A stretch of 64,000 bases of DNA, taken from contig CAWHKD010000022.1 of assembly GCA_963829845.1 (NCBI GenBank), positions 1-64,000 on the forward strand. Reading direction: 5' to 3'. This document shows, one piece after another, positions 17,820 through 26,743 of the stretch (position 1 is its first letter; each line of letters begins with the position of its first letter). This DNA comes from Gaiellasilicea sp963829845 (lineage in GTDB: Bacteria; Actinomycetota; Thermoleophilia; Gaiellales; Gaiellaceae). The translations under genes and the position numbers were made by a program. The notes under the pieces are model-generated. The model was not told the origin of the DNA. It saw only the letters and a list, made by a program, of their open reading frames with translations, and ran no database searches.

Positions 17820-18200
17820 TCAGGCGGCTGCGCCGCCCGTCCATGCTTTCGCTTCCTGGAGTTCCCCCGGCTCGAAGACGCGCACCTCGCCCGGGATCAC
17901 CCAGCCGAAGGCGGCGACGCCGTGGCGCATCCAATCCTTGTCCGTGACGACCGCGAGCCGTTCCCATGCGGAGCGGTGCTTCAGCCCGACCGACCCCGCG
18001 ACCTTCATGTCCTCCCAGAGCGCGCCCAGGTCAAGGCCATGGAAGTCCTCTGCCGTCGCGACGAGGAAGCTGACCTTCTCACCGCGCTCGAGCCGCTCGC
18101 GGATGGGGTCGAGGATCTGGAAGTACTCGTCGCGGCTGATCTTGCCGGAGAGGCGAAAGCCGAGCGTGTCGGCCGGCATATCCTCGAATCGCTCGACCAT
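17820..18200 (-). CDS. SpoIIAA-like (STAS-related) protein
   Basis: About 126 residues from ATG 18200: MPADTLGFRLSGKISRDEYF, VSFLVATAEDFHGLDLGALW, WERLAVVTDKDWMRH, PGEVRVFEPGELQEAKAW. This pattern is characteristic of the SpoIIAA-like family, a STAS-fold relative without a phosphorylatable serine role established. The function is unknown. Its stop faces the VOC gene at 17786. Confidence 0.78.
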   Translation of the reverse strand: MVERFEDMPADTLGFRLSGKISRDEYFQILDPIRERLERGEKVSFLVATAEDFHGLDLGALWEDMKVAGSVGLKHRSAWERLAVVTDKDWMRHGVAAFGWVIPGEVRVFEPGELQEAKAWTGGAAA

Positions 18201-18214
18201 CGGGCGAAACCTAA

Positions 18215-18559
18215 TCACTCGAGCTTGGCGTACGCCGCAGCGATGCTCTTCGGCACGACCATCGCCCACGCATCGACGACCAGCTCACGCAGCTCGGCCT
18301 CGTCGATCGCGGCCAACCGGACGACGGCCCAGTTGTAGCGGAGGTCGGACGCTCGCGGCAGCATGAACTTCTCCGGCTCGTTTTCGACGAGCGCGTCCCG
18401 CCACTCCTTGGGGAAGGCGAACCCGAGCAGGGTCTCGTCCCGTGAGAGCGCGAGATAGACGATTCGCCCGACGCGGAACTTGACGCGGCCCTGGACGAAC
18501 GCCTCGTACGACCGCGGCAGCGTCAGCGCCACCGAGCGAACCTGATCGATCGTGACCAC
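18215..18559 (-). CDS. MmcQ/YjbR family DNA-binding-fold protein
   Basis: 114 residues: TIDQVRSVALTLPRSYEAFV, KFRVGRIVYLALSRDETLLG, NWAVVRLAAIDEAELRELVV, DAWAMVVPKSIAAAY. These are hallmarks of the MmcQ/YjbR (CyaY-like) fold. GTG 18559 is the only suitable start in frame. It lies 14 bases upstream of the SpoIIAA-like gene and 17 bases downstream of the ClC gene, so all three may be one operon. No biochemical role is established. Confidence 0.85.
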   Translation of the reverse strand: MVTIDQVRSVALTLPRSYEAFVQGRVKFRVGRIVYLALSRDETLLGFAFPKEWRDALVENEPEKFMLPRASDLRYNWAVVRLAAIDEAELRELVVDAWAMVVPKSIAAAYAKLE

Positions 18560-18576
18560 GGGCCGAAGCGTAGGGA

Positions 18577-19836
18577 CTAGGCGGCGGGCCGGACGGGAAA
18601 GCGCTGGTCGATCGCGGCCATCGTCAACCAGGCGGCGACGGCCGCCAGTGCGGCCACAGGGATCGCCTCGGCGCCTGCCGTCCCGACGAGTAGCGCAGCG
18701 ATGATCAGCGAGGCCAGGATCAGCCGGGTCATCGCCGTCATCCCGGCCGCCGTCCCGACCGCGACCGCGAGCGTCGGCGACATGTCGAACGCAATCGCTG
18801 CGAGCATCGCGACCGCGACGCCGAGGAAGATCGCCGGGAACACCGGGCCGCCCCGGAAGCCGCAGCCGAGGCAGACCGCGTACGCGAGCGCCTTTGCCGC
18901 CAGCAGGACGAACACGATCCGCGCAGAGTCCTCGTTGACGAGACTGGGGATCGACGCCTGGCCCGAGAAGAGGACGTCCTGTGAGCTCGCCCCGAGCCCG
19001 TCTGCGAGCAACGCCACCACTCCGATCACCAGCGCTCCCAGCAGCAACGTCACCGGCATGCCGAACCGCGCACGCCCAGGGCCTGCAATCCGCGCTGCCA
19101 GCCGCCGGACGACCTCGGTGAGCACGGCCAGCAGAACACCGACCGCGATGGCGACGACGAGGTCGCGGAGATGGACGCCGTCGTAGGCAGGTAATCCAGG
19201 CACCGAGAGCGTGGTCGTCTCCAGACCACCCCAGTCGCCGATCCCGAGGAAGATCAGGTAGCCGACCGAGGCCGCGACGAGGCCCGGGATCAGGATCGGG
19301 ATCAGCGAAGCGCCGAGGCCGACGCCTGCTTCCAGCAGCAGCATGGCGGCGGCGACCGGCCCTCCGAACAGGGCCGCGATCGCAGAGAACGTCCCGGCCG
19401 TCGAGAGCACCCTTCCATCCGCCTCTCCCAGACGTGCGAGGCGCGCCGCCGCCAGGCCGACGACCGAGCCGAGAGCGAAGAGCGGAGCCTCGGGGCCGAG
19501 GACGGCTCCGAATGCCAGCGAGCCGATCGCCGCCAGCGTGACACCCGGAGCGTGCGCGAGCGGCGTCGGCGCGACCGCGATCCCACCGAGCGGCTCGTGG
19601 CCGCCGTCCCCGGGAAGCAGCGCGCGGGCCGCGAGGACGATGAGCGCGCCGGCGAGCGGCAGGCCGACGACGAGGTACCAGGGCGGTCCCGACGCACCGA
19701 GGCGCTCGGGGAGGTCCACCCACAGCCAGTGCTCGAGCTCGTGGACAGCGACGAGGAAGAGCGCGGCGACCAGCGCCGCCGGAATCCCGATGAGGGCGCC
19801 GAGACCGACGAGGCGCAGCGCCCGCTCACTCGACAT
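18577..19836 (-). CDS. ClC-family chloride channel/transporter
   Basis: 419 residues, polytopic. The ClC selectivity motifs can be placed: GPEAPLFALGSVVG (equivalent of GREGP, with the gating glutamate), GCGFRGGPVFPAIFLG (equivalent of GxFxP) and helices such as TLAVAVGTAAGMTAMTRLIL. The GSGIP motif that supplies the central serine is not conserved; the matching segment reads LLPGDGGHEPLGGI. No cytoplasmic CBS domains. ATG 19836 is the start of the ClC homology, although the frame stays open far upstream. Ion selectivity cannot be told from the sequence. Confidence 0.9.
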   Translation of the reverse strand: MSSERALRLVGLGALIGIPAALVAALFLVAVHELEHWLWVDLPERLGASGPPWYLVVGLPLAGALIVLAARALLPGDGGHEPLGGIAVAPTPLAHAPGVTLAAIGSLAFGAVLGPEAPLFALGSVVGLAAARLARLGEADGRVLSTAGTFSAIAALFGGPVAAAMLLLEAGVGLGASLIPILIPGLVAASVGYLIFLGIGDWGGLETTTLSVPGLPAYDGVHLRDLVVAIAVGVLLAVLTEVVRRLAARIAGPGRARFGMPVTLLLGALVIGVVALLADGLGASSQDVLFSGQASIPSLVNEDSARIVFVLLAAKALAYAVCLGCGFRGGPVFPAIFLGVAVAMLAAIAFDMSPTLAVAVGTAAGMTAMTRLILASLIIAALLVGTAGAEAIPVAALAAVAAWLTMAAIDQRFPVRPAA

Positions 19837-19859
19837 GGGCGTGGCCGCTTCGGGCGAGC

Positions 19860-20618
19860 TCACACGAGCCCGCGCGCCGACCAGGCGGCCGCCGTCAGCA
19901 CGAAGGGAGGCTCCGGCATCCGCGAGCGGCAGCGCTCTCGCAGCTCCGCCTGCCGCTCCGCGTCGAGCCGCCCGACGAACGCGCCCGCTGGGCCGACGCC
20001 GAGCGTGAAGGGCTCCCACCAGTCCTCGAACGTCGGATGCTCGACGCTCACAGAGAGCAAGCTCTCCGCGACCTCGCGCAGACCGGCTGCCTGGAAGAAC
20101 TCCGTCAGCTGCCCCGAGTGCGTGCCGGGTAGGTCGGACTCGTCCGGGGCGGCGGGGTCGAGCTCGTGCACCGCCTCCCAGAACGGGCTCAGCGGCCCCT
20201 GTCCGCCGCCGTGATCCCAGACGCAGGCGGCAACGACGCCGCCCCCGCGCGTCACCCGTGCCATCTCCCGCAGCCCGCCGACGGGGTCGGTCATGAAATG
20301 GACGACGAGCTGCGCCAGCGCGGCATCGAACGAGTCGTCGGGAAACGGCAAGGCCTCCGCTGCAGCGCGCTCGACCACGACGCCAGGATGTCGTTCTCTC
20401 GCGGCGACGACGAACGACTCGGACGGGTCGACTGCGGTCACGTTTTCGGCCCCGACGCGCCGCACGAGCTCCGTCGTCAAGGCGCCGGGGCCGGAGCCGA
20501 CGTCGAGCACTCTCCGCCCCGCGGCGACGTCGGCGAGCGCGGCGAGTTGTGGCGCAAGCAGCACCGAGTAGCGGCCCATGAACCGGTCGTACGAATCGGC
20601 GGCGACGGCGAACGTCAT
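19860..20618 (-). CDS. Class I SAM-dependent methyltransferase
   Basis: 252 residues. Motif I is RVLDVGSGPGALTTELV, motif II around ENVTAVDPSESFV, then AEALPFPDDSFDAALAQLVV and MARVTRGGGVVAACVWD, all typical of the Methyltransf_11/25 group. The N-terminal YDRFMGRYS is common to an actinobacterial UbiE-like subfamily. Start ATG 20618; the start codon lies only 35 bases from the divergent serine hydrolase gene. The substrate is unknown. Confidence 0.92.
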   Translation of the reverse strand: MTFAVAADSYDRFMGRYSVLLAPQLAALADVAAGRRVLDVGSGPGALTTELVRRVGAENVTAVDPSESFVVAARERHPGVVVERAAAEALPFPDDSFDAALAQLVVHFMTDPVGGLREMARVTRGGGVVAACVWDHGGGQGPLSPFWEAVHELDPAAPDESDLPGTHSGQLTEFFQAAGLREVAESLLSVSVEHPTFEDWWEPFTLGVGPAGAFVGRLDAERQAELRERCRSRMPEPPFVLTAAAWSARGLV

Positions 20619-20653
20619 CAGGCAACCCTACGCCGAGCCGATAGCCTCTCGCG

Positions 20654-21661
20654 GTGTCCTCGCTCGAGACCGAGCTCGATGAGATCGCGACCGAGACCGC
20701 GTTCGCGGGCGTGGTCCGCATCGACCGCGGGAGTGAGATCGAGCTGGCGAAGGCGTACGGCCTGGCGCATCGCGGCTACGAGATCCCGAACGAGGTCGAC
20801 ACGTGCTTCGCGATCGCGAGTGGCGCCAAGGGCATGACGGCGCTGGCGGTCGTGAGCCTGATCGAGGAGGGCCGGCTCGAGCCCTCGACCACGGCGCGTT
20901 CCATCCTCGGCACGGACCTGCCGCTGATCGACGACGCGGTCACGGTCGAGCATCTGTTGGCGCACCGGTCGGGGATCGGCGACTACCTCGACGAGGACGT
21001 CGAGCTCGATCTGACGGACTATCTGCTGCCGGTCCCGGTGCACGCGCTCGCGACGACCGAGCAGTACCTCGCTGTTCTCGACGGCTATCCGACCAAGTTC
21101 GCGCCCGGCGAGCGCTTCTCGTACTGCAACGGCGGCTACGTCGTGCTCGCGCTGATCGCCGAGCGTGCCGGCGGGATCCCGTTCTACGACCTCGTGCGAG
21201 AGCGCGTCTGCGAGCCGGCGGGAATGGTCGACACCGAGTTCCTGCGCTCGGACGAGCTACCCGGCCGTACTGCCCTCGGCTACTTCGAGATCGATGGCAT
21301 CTGGCGTACGAACGTGCACCACCTGCCCGTGCGGGGCAGCGGCGACGGCGGGATCTACACGACGGTCGCCGACATCAGCGCGCTCTGGAGGGCGTTCTTC
21401 GCCGGCCGGATCGTCTCGGCGAGCTGGGTGCACGAGATGGTGCGCCCCCACAGCGACGACGCCGGGGGAAGGCGTTACGGGCTCGGCTTCTGGCTGCACG
21501 AGTCGACCGACAGCGTCATGCTCGTCGGGTCGGACACGGGCGTGTCGTTCCACACCGTGCACGCCCCGGGCACCGGGCTCACCCACACGGTCCACTCGAA
21601 CACGTCCGACGGTGCCTGGCCGATCGCCCGATATCTCAGAGACGAGCTCGCCACCGGCTAG
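20654..21661 (+). CDS. Serine hydrolase of the class C beta-lactamase / DD-peptidase fold
   Basis: 335 residues. S56-G-A-K59 (AIASGAKGM) is the SxxK catalytic motif and Y-C-N (FSYCNGGYVVLALI) is the YxN motif. The third motif is less clear, at HAPGTGLTHT. No signal peptide, so probably cytoplasmic. Start GTG 20654 with a tight divergent promoter. Members act as esterases, amidases or peptidases; a true beta-lactamase role is not implied. Confidence 0.9.
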   Translation: MSSLETELDEIATETAFAGVVRIDRGSEIELAKAYGLAHRGYEIPNEVDTCFAIASGAKGMTALAVVSLIEEGRLEPSTTARSILGTDLPLIDDAVTVEHLLAHRSGIGDYLDEDVELDLTDYLLPVPVHALATTEQYLAVLDGYPTKFAPGERFSYCNGGYVVLALIAERAGGIPFYDLVRERVCEPAGMVDTEFLRSDELPGRTALGYFEIDGIWRTNVHHLPVRGSGDGGIYTTVADISALWRAFFAGRIVSASWVHEMVRPHSDDAGGRRYGLGFWLHESTDSVMLVGSDTGVSFHTVHAPGTGLTHTVHSNTSDGAWPIARYLRDELATG

Positions 21662-21687
21662 ACCACCACGAAGGGGAGGACCGACCG

Positions 21688-21957
21688 ATGTCCGCGTTCA
21701 TCATCACCCGGATTCAGACGGGCGATTACGGCGCCTGGCGACCACTGTTCGACCAGGACCGGCCGCAAGCGCGCGAGAAGGCGACCGCGCAGCGCGTCCT
21801 GAGAAACGTTGACGACCCGAACGAGGTGTTCATCTACCTCGAGTTCGCCTCGACCGAGGACGCCGACGAAGCCCGCAGCCGGCTCGTGCGGTCGGGCGTG
21901 CTCGACCGCTTCGACGACAAGCACGGACCAACGGTGCTCGAAGCTGCGCCCGGCTAG
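21688..21957 (+). CDS. Small dimeric alpha/beta-barrel-like protein
   Basis: 89 residues, ATG 21688 with AGGGGAGGA upstream. FIITRIQTGDYGAWRPLFDQ, ATAQRVLRNVDDPNEVFIYL, STEDADEARSRLV. The pattern (short beta strand, DPNEVFIYLEF, helix) matches stand-alone small cyclase-like or monooxygenase-like ferredoxin-fold proteins. It follows the serine hydrolase by 26 bases and is likely cotranscribed. Function unknown. Confidence 0.72.
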   Translation: MSAFIITRIQTGDYGAWRPLFDQDRPQAREKATAQRVLRNVDDPNEVFIYLEFASTEDADEARSRLVRSGVLDRFDDKHGPTVLEAAPG

Positions 21958-22454
21958 ACGGGTTCGCCCGGGAACGCTAGGCCGAAGCGGCTGACCAGCC
22001 CCGGCACGCTCTGCGCGTCGACCTCGAGCCCGTACTGCGCTGCGAGCGCGGCCCGCTGCTCGGGCTCGAGCGCGTTCGACCCGCCGCGCTCGACGAGCTC
22101 CGCGAAGTACTGCTCGAAACCCGCGGGCGAGATGATTTCGAGCAGCCGCGCCGGTTCGTCGCCGGCATTCCAGAACGTGTGCCACTGTCCGCGCGGCTTG
22201 AAGATCAGGTCGCCGCGTTCTCCGGTGACAACGTCCTCGCCGAGGAGGGCACCAACCCGGCCCTCGACGACGTAGCTGTACTCGTCCTCGCGGCTGTGCC
22301 GGTGCAGCGGTGCGGCCAGCGCGCGGGCAGACATCGGGTGCTCGACGAGCGAGAACCCTCCGCCGGACTCGAGCGCGGCGACGAGGAACCGCACGCCGAT
22401 GCTGCCAAGGAAGCCAGCCTTGCCCTCGTCGGGACCCAACACCCTGGGATGCAC
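21954..22454 (-). CDS. Cupin-domain protein
   Basis: 166 residues with a complete cupin site: LHRHSREDEYSYVVEGRVGA, GDLIFKPRGQWHTFWNAGDE, LEIISPAGFEQYFAEL. The C-terminal helical tail (EQRAALAAQYGLEVDAQSVP) belongs to a common quercetin-dioxygenase-like subfamily of unknown substrate. ATG 22454. Its stop overlaps the plus-strand neighbour's stop in CTAG. Confidence 0.88.
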   Translation of the reverse strand: MHPRVLGPDEGKAGFLGSIGVRFLVAALESGGGFSLVEHPMSARALAAPLHRHSREDEYSYVVEGRVGALLGEDVVTGERGDLIFKPRGQWHTFWNAGDEPARLLEIISPAGFEQYFAELVERGGSNALEPEQRAALAAQYGLEVDAQSVPGLVSRFGLAFPGEPV

Positions 22455-22528
22455 AGCGCAACTAGATCACACTGATAGGGTCGCGCCAGCTTGTCAGCGC
22501 AGGCCGGTTCGGTGACGATGAGGCCCCG

Positions 22529-23497
22529 ATGCCGCCCGTCGCGCCGTTCCCGCCGCTCGAGCCGTACGACCACGGGCTGCTCGACGTGGGCGACGACAAC
22601 CTTGTCTACTGGGAGACGTGTGGCAACCCGTCCGGGAAGCCGGCCCTCGTCGTGCACGGCGGGCCCGGCTCGGGCTGCAGCACGGGAAGCCGCCGCTACT
22701 TCGACCCGGAGCGATACCGGATCGTCCTGTCCGACCAGCGTGGCTGCGGCCGCAGCCTCCCGCACGCGAGCGACCACGCGGTCGAAATGTCGGCGAACAC
22801 GACCCACCACCTGATCGCCGACATGGAGCGGCTTCGCGAACATCTCGGCATCGAGCGGTGGCTCCTCTACGGCGGCTCGTGGGGCTCGACGCTGATCCTC
22901 GCCTACGCCGAGCGGTACCCCGAGCGCGTGTCCGAGGTCGTCATCCTCGGCGTCACGATGACCCGGCGGTCGGACACCGACTGGCTCTACCGCGGAGTGG
23001 GCCGCTTCTTCCCGGCCGACTGGGACCGGTTCCGGCGCGGCGTACCGGAGGTGGACCGGGACAGCGATCTCGTCGCCGCGTACGCGCGGCTGCTCGAGAG
23101 CCCGGACGCTGACGTCCGCGCGCAGGCGACGTCCGACTGGATCGCGTGGGAGGACGCCGTGATCTCGCTCGAGTCGAGCGGGTCACCGGGAGCCTACGGC
23201 GACCGGCCGCCCGACGCCGCGCACGCGTTCGTCCGCATCTGCACGCACTACTTCTCGCACGGCGCGTGGCTGGAGGAGGGCGAGCTGCTGGCGAACGCGG
23301 GGCGCCTGGCCGGCATCCCGGCGGTGCTCCTCCACGGCCGCCACGACCTCGGCTCCCCGGTCGGCAACGCCTGGGAGCTCGCACAGGCGTGGCCCGGATC
23401 CGAGCTCGTCGTCGTCGACGACTCCGGCCACACCGGCAGCGACACGATGCGCGAGCTCACGCTGCAGGCGACGGCGCGCTTCAGCGGTCGACGCTGA
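22529..23497 (+). CDS. pip: Proline iminopeptidase (alpha/beta hydrolase, S33)
   Basis: 322 residues. The family signature is clear: VVHGGPGSGCS (oxyanion hole), SDQRGCGRSLPHA, LLYGGSWGSTLILAYAERYP with the nucleophile in GGSWGS, HGRHDLGSPV with the catalytic Asp, and DDSGHTGS with the catalytic His. It removes N-terminal proline from peptides in the cytoplasm. ATG 22529. The 3' end overlaps the convergent HTH_42 gene by 17 bases. Confidence 0.94.
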   Translation: MPPVAPFPPLEPYDHGLLDVGDDNLVYWETCGNPSGKPALVVHGGPGSGCSTGSRRYFDPERYRIVLSDQRGCGRSLPHASDHAVEMSANTTHHLIADMERLREHLGIERWLLYGGSWGSTLILAYAERYPERVSEVVILGVTMTRRSDTDWLYRGVGRFFPADWDRFRRGVPEVDRDSDLVAAYARLLESPDADVRAQATSDWIAWEDAVISLESSGSPGAYGDRPPDAAHAFVRICTHYFSHGAWLEEGELLANAGRLAGIPAVLLHGRHDLGSPVGNAWELAQAWPGSELVVVDDSGHTGSDTMRELTLQATARFSGRR

Positions 23498-24503
23498 GCC
23501 GCGGCTCGAGCCCGAGGAAGGTGCCGATCCGCTCCGCCTCCGCCTCGACTCCCGCCCGCTCGACCCGTGTCAGCTTGCGTGCCGGCTGCACGGTCAGCTC
23601 GATCCGCTTCGCGCTCTTCTTTCGGCTCCAGACCCCGGCGCAGATGCCGTCGACGAGCAGGAACGGCGTTCCTGCGGGACCCTCGTAGCGGCCCTTGCCG
23701 TGCGCCTTGATCTGCTCGCGCACCGTCGGCGGCACGAACGCGTCGCGGTCGCGATACCCCATCACGTAGACGTCGTACTCCGGCAGCAAGCGGACCGACT
23801 CCGAGGTTGCGGCGGCCTCCTCGGGATGCGGGAAGTCGAAGTCAGCGAACGACCGCTCCCGGGAACCGAACCACTTCCGAAAGTCGCGATGCGTGACGGG
23901 GCCGTAAGTCGCCGCGTACCGGCGCGCCACCTCGCGCAACGCCTCTTCCGGCTCCCACGCAGCCGCGGAGCCGAGCCAGTCGTCCGGATGCACGAACGTC
24001 ACCTTCCGCCCCTGCGGCGGGCCGAAGCACAGCTGCCCGGCGATCGCGGCATCGCCGAGGTAGTAGCCCCAGCCAGAGGCAAGCCGTTCTCGAGGCGCCG
24101 TCTCGACGCGCCCGACGACGGCATCCGCAAGCTCCTCGCGCGTCAGTTGCCGGCCGCGGAGCGCATCGCCGATCCCGCCCACGATCTCGTCGATGTTTTC
24201 GAGGTTGTCGTTCGCGTGGTCGGCCTCGCCGATCACGGCCCGACGTGCGGCCGTCCAGAGCCCGAGCTCGTCGGCAGGATGTATGTGCAGCGTCCCGCGC
24301 AGCGTCCACGTCTTCACGAGCGCGCGCCGCTCCCAGAGGGCGTCGCGCACCTGCGGCTGCGTCACGTCTTCAACGCGGGCGGCAAGCTGGAGCTCCGCCG
24401 AGCCCATCACCTGAGCGTGGACGCCGCAGACGTCACGAACGACGTCGACCAGCCGGGCGGCCGGCGCCCGCTCGACGAGGTGGCTCCGGACGAGCCGGCT
24501 CAC
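23481..24503 (-). CDS. HTH_42 winged-helix protein (AlkZ-like DNA glycosylase homologue)
   Basis: 340 residues from GTG 24503: CGVHAQVMGSAELQLAARV, KTWTLRGTLHIHPADELGLW, YGPVTHRDFRKWFG, FLLVDGICAGVWSRKK. This is the HTH_42 architecture. H-A-Q stands where the catalytic Q-x-Q or Q-x-D motif of AlkZ/AlkX lies, so activity is uncertain. The start is 2 bases beyond the comA-like stop, hence the last gene of the fumarase operon. It is the second HTH_42 protein in the window. Confidence 0.78.
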   Translation of the reverse strand: MSRLVRSHLVERAPAARLVDVVRDVCGVHAQVMGSAELQLAARVEDVTQPQVRDALWERRALVKTWTLRGTLHIHPADELGLWTAARRAVIGEADHANDNLENIDEIVGGIGDALRGRQLTREELADAVVGRVETAPRERLASGWGYYLGDAAIAGQLCFGPPQGRKVTFVHPDDWLGSAAAWEPEEALREVARRYAATYGPVTHRDFRKWFGSRERSFADFDFPHPEEAAATSESVRLLPEYDVYVMGYRDRDAFVPPTVREQIKAHGKGRYEGPAGTPFLLVDGICAGVWSRKKSAKRIELTVQPARKLTRVERAGVEAEAERIGTFLGLEPRLSVDR

Positions 24504-24505
24504 CG

Positions 24506-25251
24506 CTACGGCGTCGTCGTCGGCTTTTCGGCGAGCAGGATCTGCTTGAGCGTGTCGCCGCGGAGGCCGAGCCGGAGCGTCTCGAGCGGGATCACCTCGT
24601 CCGGCGCGATGTTGCCGAGGTTGACCGATGGGCCGAACTCGCTGATGAACCAGGCTTGAGCCGCCTTCGACGGCGCCTCGAAGATGACGTTCGCCGGACC
24701 AACCTGCATCGCGATCTCGCCGATCAGCTCGGTGCGCATGCCGCCGGACGAGTCGAAGATGCCGGCGGTGCCGCCCTCGCGCGCCTCGGTGATCACCTTC
24801 CAGGCGCCGGCGGCGAGCTCCTCGTTCAGCCACTGCACCCACTTGTCGGCCGTGTACTCGACGGACGAGTCCTTCGAGCCCACCTCGGAGAGGACGGTGA
24901 AGTCGCGCGCAAAGTCGGCGATCAGCTCGAGCTTACGCTCGCGTGGGATGTCGACCGTGCCGTCCGAGATCTCGACGTGCGAGATCCCGAGGCCATTCAG
25001 CCACGACTTGTACTCGTCGAGCCGGCCCTTGACGTATACGACCTCGAAGAACGTGCCCCCGATCACGACGGGCTTGGACTTCAGCACGTCGAGCTTTCGC
25101 TCCAGGTTCTGGTCACGGCCGCGGTGCCCCAGCCGAGCTTGACGATCGAGATGTGGTCGCCGGCGACTTCGAGCACGTCCTCCCACGCGCGCGGGCCGAG
25201 GCCCTTGTCGATTACGTGCGTCAGGCCGTGATGGGGATCAAAGTCGAGCAA
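24506..25251 (-). CDS. comA: Phosphosulfolactate synthase (ComA-like), frameshifted
   Basis: The family adds sulfite to phosphoenolpyruvate, giving phosphosulfolactate. Read from TTG 25251 (AAGGAG four bases upstream), the N-terminus GLTHVIDKGLGPRAWEDVLE, then HISIVKLGWGTA is ComA-like. One base is missing near 25111 (GGT where GGGT is expected). The rest continues in the next frame: NLERKLDVLKSKPVVIGGTF, ISHVEISDGTVDIP, SEVGSKDSSVEY, VITEAREGGTAGIFDSSG and FGPSVNLGNIAPDEVIPLE. It overlaps the fumarase beta gene by 14 bases. The context of C4-dicarboxylate enzymes suggests organosulfonate or PEP-linked metabolism, which is inference. Confidence 0.83.
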
Positions 25252-25840
25252 AGAGCTCCTTCAACTTCTCCTGCGCCTTCTCCTGGACGTCGTGGTAGAG
25301 CGAGTTGCCGTGGGCGTCGATGCCGACCGTGAGTGGCCCGAAGTCCTTGACGCGGAACTTCCACAGGCATTCCGGCATCAGCTCCTCCCACATCACCTCC
25401 TCGATCTCCTCGATCTGCGTCGTCTCGAGCGCCGCCGCACCGCCGACGATCGCGAAGTAGACCATGCCGAGTCGCTGCATCGGCTCGATCGCCTCGTCCG
25501 GGAAGCCGCCCTTCCCGCAGATCGCGCGGACGCCGTACTGCTCGCCCAGCGGCTCGGTGAAGCGGACCATCCGTGCGCTCGTCGTCGTGCCGATGCAGAT
25601 CTTCTCGTACGTGCCTCTGCCTTCGGCGTCCTCGGAGATCTTGCGGACGTTCGGCGCCGTGTGGAGCAGAAAGGCACCGGAGAGGTCCATCGGCGGCTCG
25701 ACGCCCTGGTCGAAGATCCGGATCTGGGTGCGGTCGCGGATGCCGATGATGTGGCCCTGGACGGTGACCTCGTCACCCGCCCGCAGCTTGAGGATCTCCT
25801 GCGGGTCGGTGACCGGGAACGTGACTTCGTGCTCGGCCAT
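25238..25840 (-). CDS. Class I fumarate hydratase, beta subunit / C-terminal domain
   Basis: 200 residues of the TtdB/Fumerase_C family: LRAGDEVTVQGHIIGIRD, GAFLLHTAPNV, ICIGTTTSARMVRFTEPLGE, AICGKGGFPDEA. It forms the swivelling C-terminal domain of oxygen-sensitive [4Fe-4S] fumarases and tartrate dehydratases, here as a separate subunit. Start ATG 25840, 3 bases after the alpha subunit. L-tartrate as substrate cannot be excluded from sequence. Confidence 0.93.
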   Translation of the reverse strand: MAEHEVTFPVTDPQEILKLRAGDEVTVQGHIIGIRDRTQIRIFDQGVEPPMDLSGAFLLHTAPNVRKISEDAEGRGTYEKICIGTTTSARMVRFTEPLGEQYGVRAICGKGGFPDEAIEPMQRLGMVYFAIVGGAAALETTQIEEIEEVMWEELMPECLWKFRVKDFGPLTVGIDAHGNSLYHDVQEKAQEKLKELFARL

Positions 25841-25843
25841 CGC

Positions 25844-26743
25844 TCAGAACTCCCGGTCGAACTCGAGGTTGCCCTGCGCGTCGACGTGCACGGACGCACG
25901 CCGCGCTGCCCAACACTGGTAATTGACCGCGACCGGGTTCAGCGTCATGTGCGTGTCCGCGTGCTCGATGTGGCACTGGAGCACGGTCACGTCACCACCG
26001 AGACCCATCGGCCCGATTCCGGTCTCGTTCAACAGCCCGTAGAGCTCGTCTTCGAGCTGCGCGACGATCGGGTCGGCGTTGCGGGTGCCGATCGGCCGCG
26101 CGATCGCCTCCTTCGCGAGGTACATCGCGTAGTCGGCCGAGCCGCCGATCCCGACGCCGACGATCCCGGGCGGGCACGGCTTGCCGCCGGCCCCGACGAT
26201 CGACTCGAGCACGAACTGCTTGATCCCCTTCACCCCGTCGGCGGGGACGCACATCTTCAGGAAGCTCATGTTCTCGGAGCCGGAGCCCTTCGGCACGCAC
26301 TTGACGTCGAGGCCGTCCCAGTCGGCGATGAACTCCCAGTGGACGATCGGGAGCCGGTGGCCGATGTTCGGGCCCGTGTTCTCGCGCGTGATCGTGTGCA
26401 CGGCGTTCGAACGCAGCGGGTGCTCGACCGTCGCGCGCGCCGTGCCGTCGCGGAGCGCCTCGTAGATCCGGGCCGGATGGAGCGGGAAGTGCTCGCCGAC
26501 GTGGCAGGTGTAGACGGCGATGCCGGTGTCCTGGCAGACGAGGTTCTTCTCCTCGTCGGCGATGTTCACGTTCCGGTGGATCGTCTGCAGGACGCGCTGC
26601 CCCGTGACCGAGGTCTCCCGGTCCTTCGCGGCCGCGAGTGCGTCGCGCAGATCCTGCGGGATGTCCTTCAGCGCCCAGACGTACAGGTGCGCCGCGGCGT
26701 CTTCGACCGCGTGCTGGATGTCGGTTCCTGTGACGGTGCTCAT
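25844..26743 (-). CDS. Class I fumarate hydratase, alpha subunit / N-terminal domain
   Basis: 299 residues, TtdA/Fumerase family. The cluster cysteines are visible in LVCQDTGIAVYTCHVGEHFP, ENMSFLKMCVPADGVKGIK and VTVLQCHIEHADTHMTLNP. Other motifs are RENTGPNIGHRLPIVHWEF and PGIVGVGIGGSADYAM. The [4Fe-4S] enzyme hydrates fumarate to malate. Start ATG 26743; its start overlaps the stop of the flavoprotein gene (ATGA), indicating translational coupling. Confidence 0.94.
   Translation of the reverse strand: MSTVTGTDIQHAVEDAAAHLYVWALKDIPQDLRDALAAAKDRETSVTGQRVLQTIHRNVNIADEEKNLVCQDTGIAVYTCHVGEHFPLHPARIYEALRDGTARATVEHPLRSNAVHTITRENTGPNIGHRLPIVHWEFIADWDGLDVKCVPKGSGSENMSFLKMCVPADGVKGIKQFVLESIVGAGGKPCPPGIVGVGIGGSADYAMYLAKEAIARPIGTRNADPIVAQLEDELYGLLNETGIGPMGLGGDVTVLQCHIEHADTHMTLNPVAVNYQCWAARRASVHVDAQGNLEFDREF

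Noticed and set aside
18577..20721. 714-residue frame suggesting a methyltransferase-ClC fusion
   Set aside because: The upstream part is out-of-frame arginine-rich sequence; the methyltransferase lies in another frame and ClC homology starts at ATG 19836.
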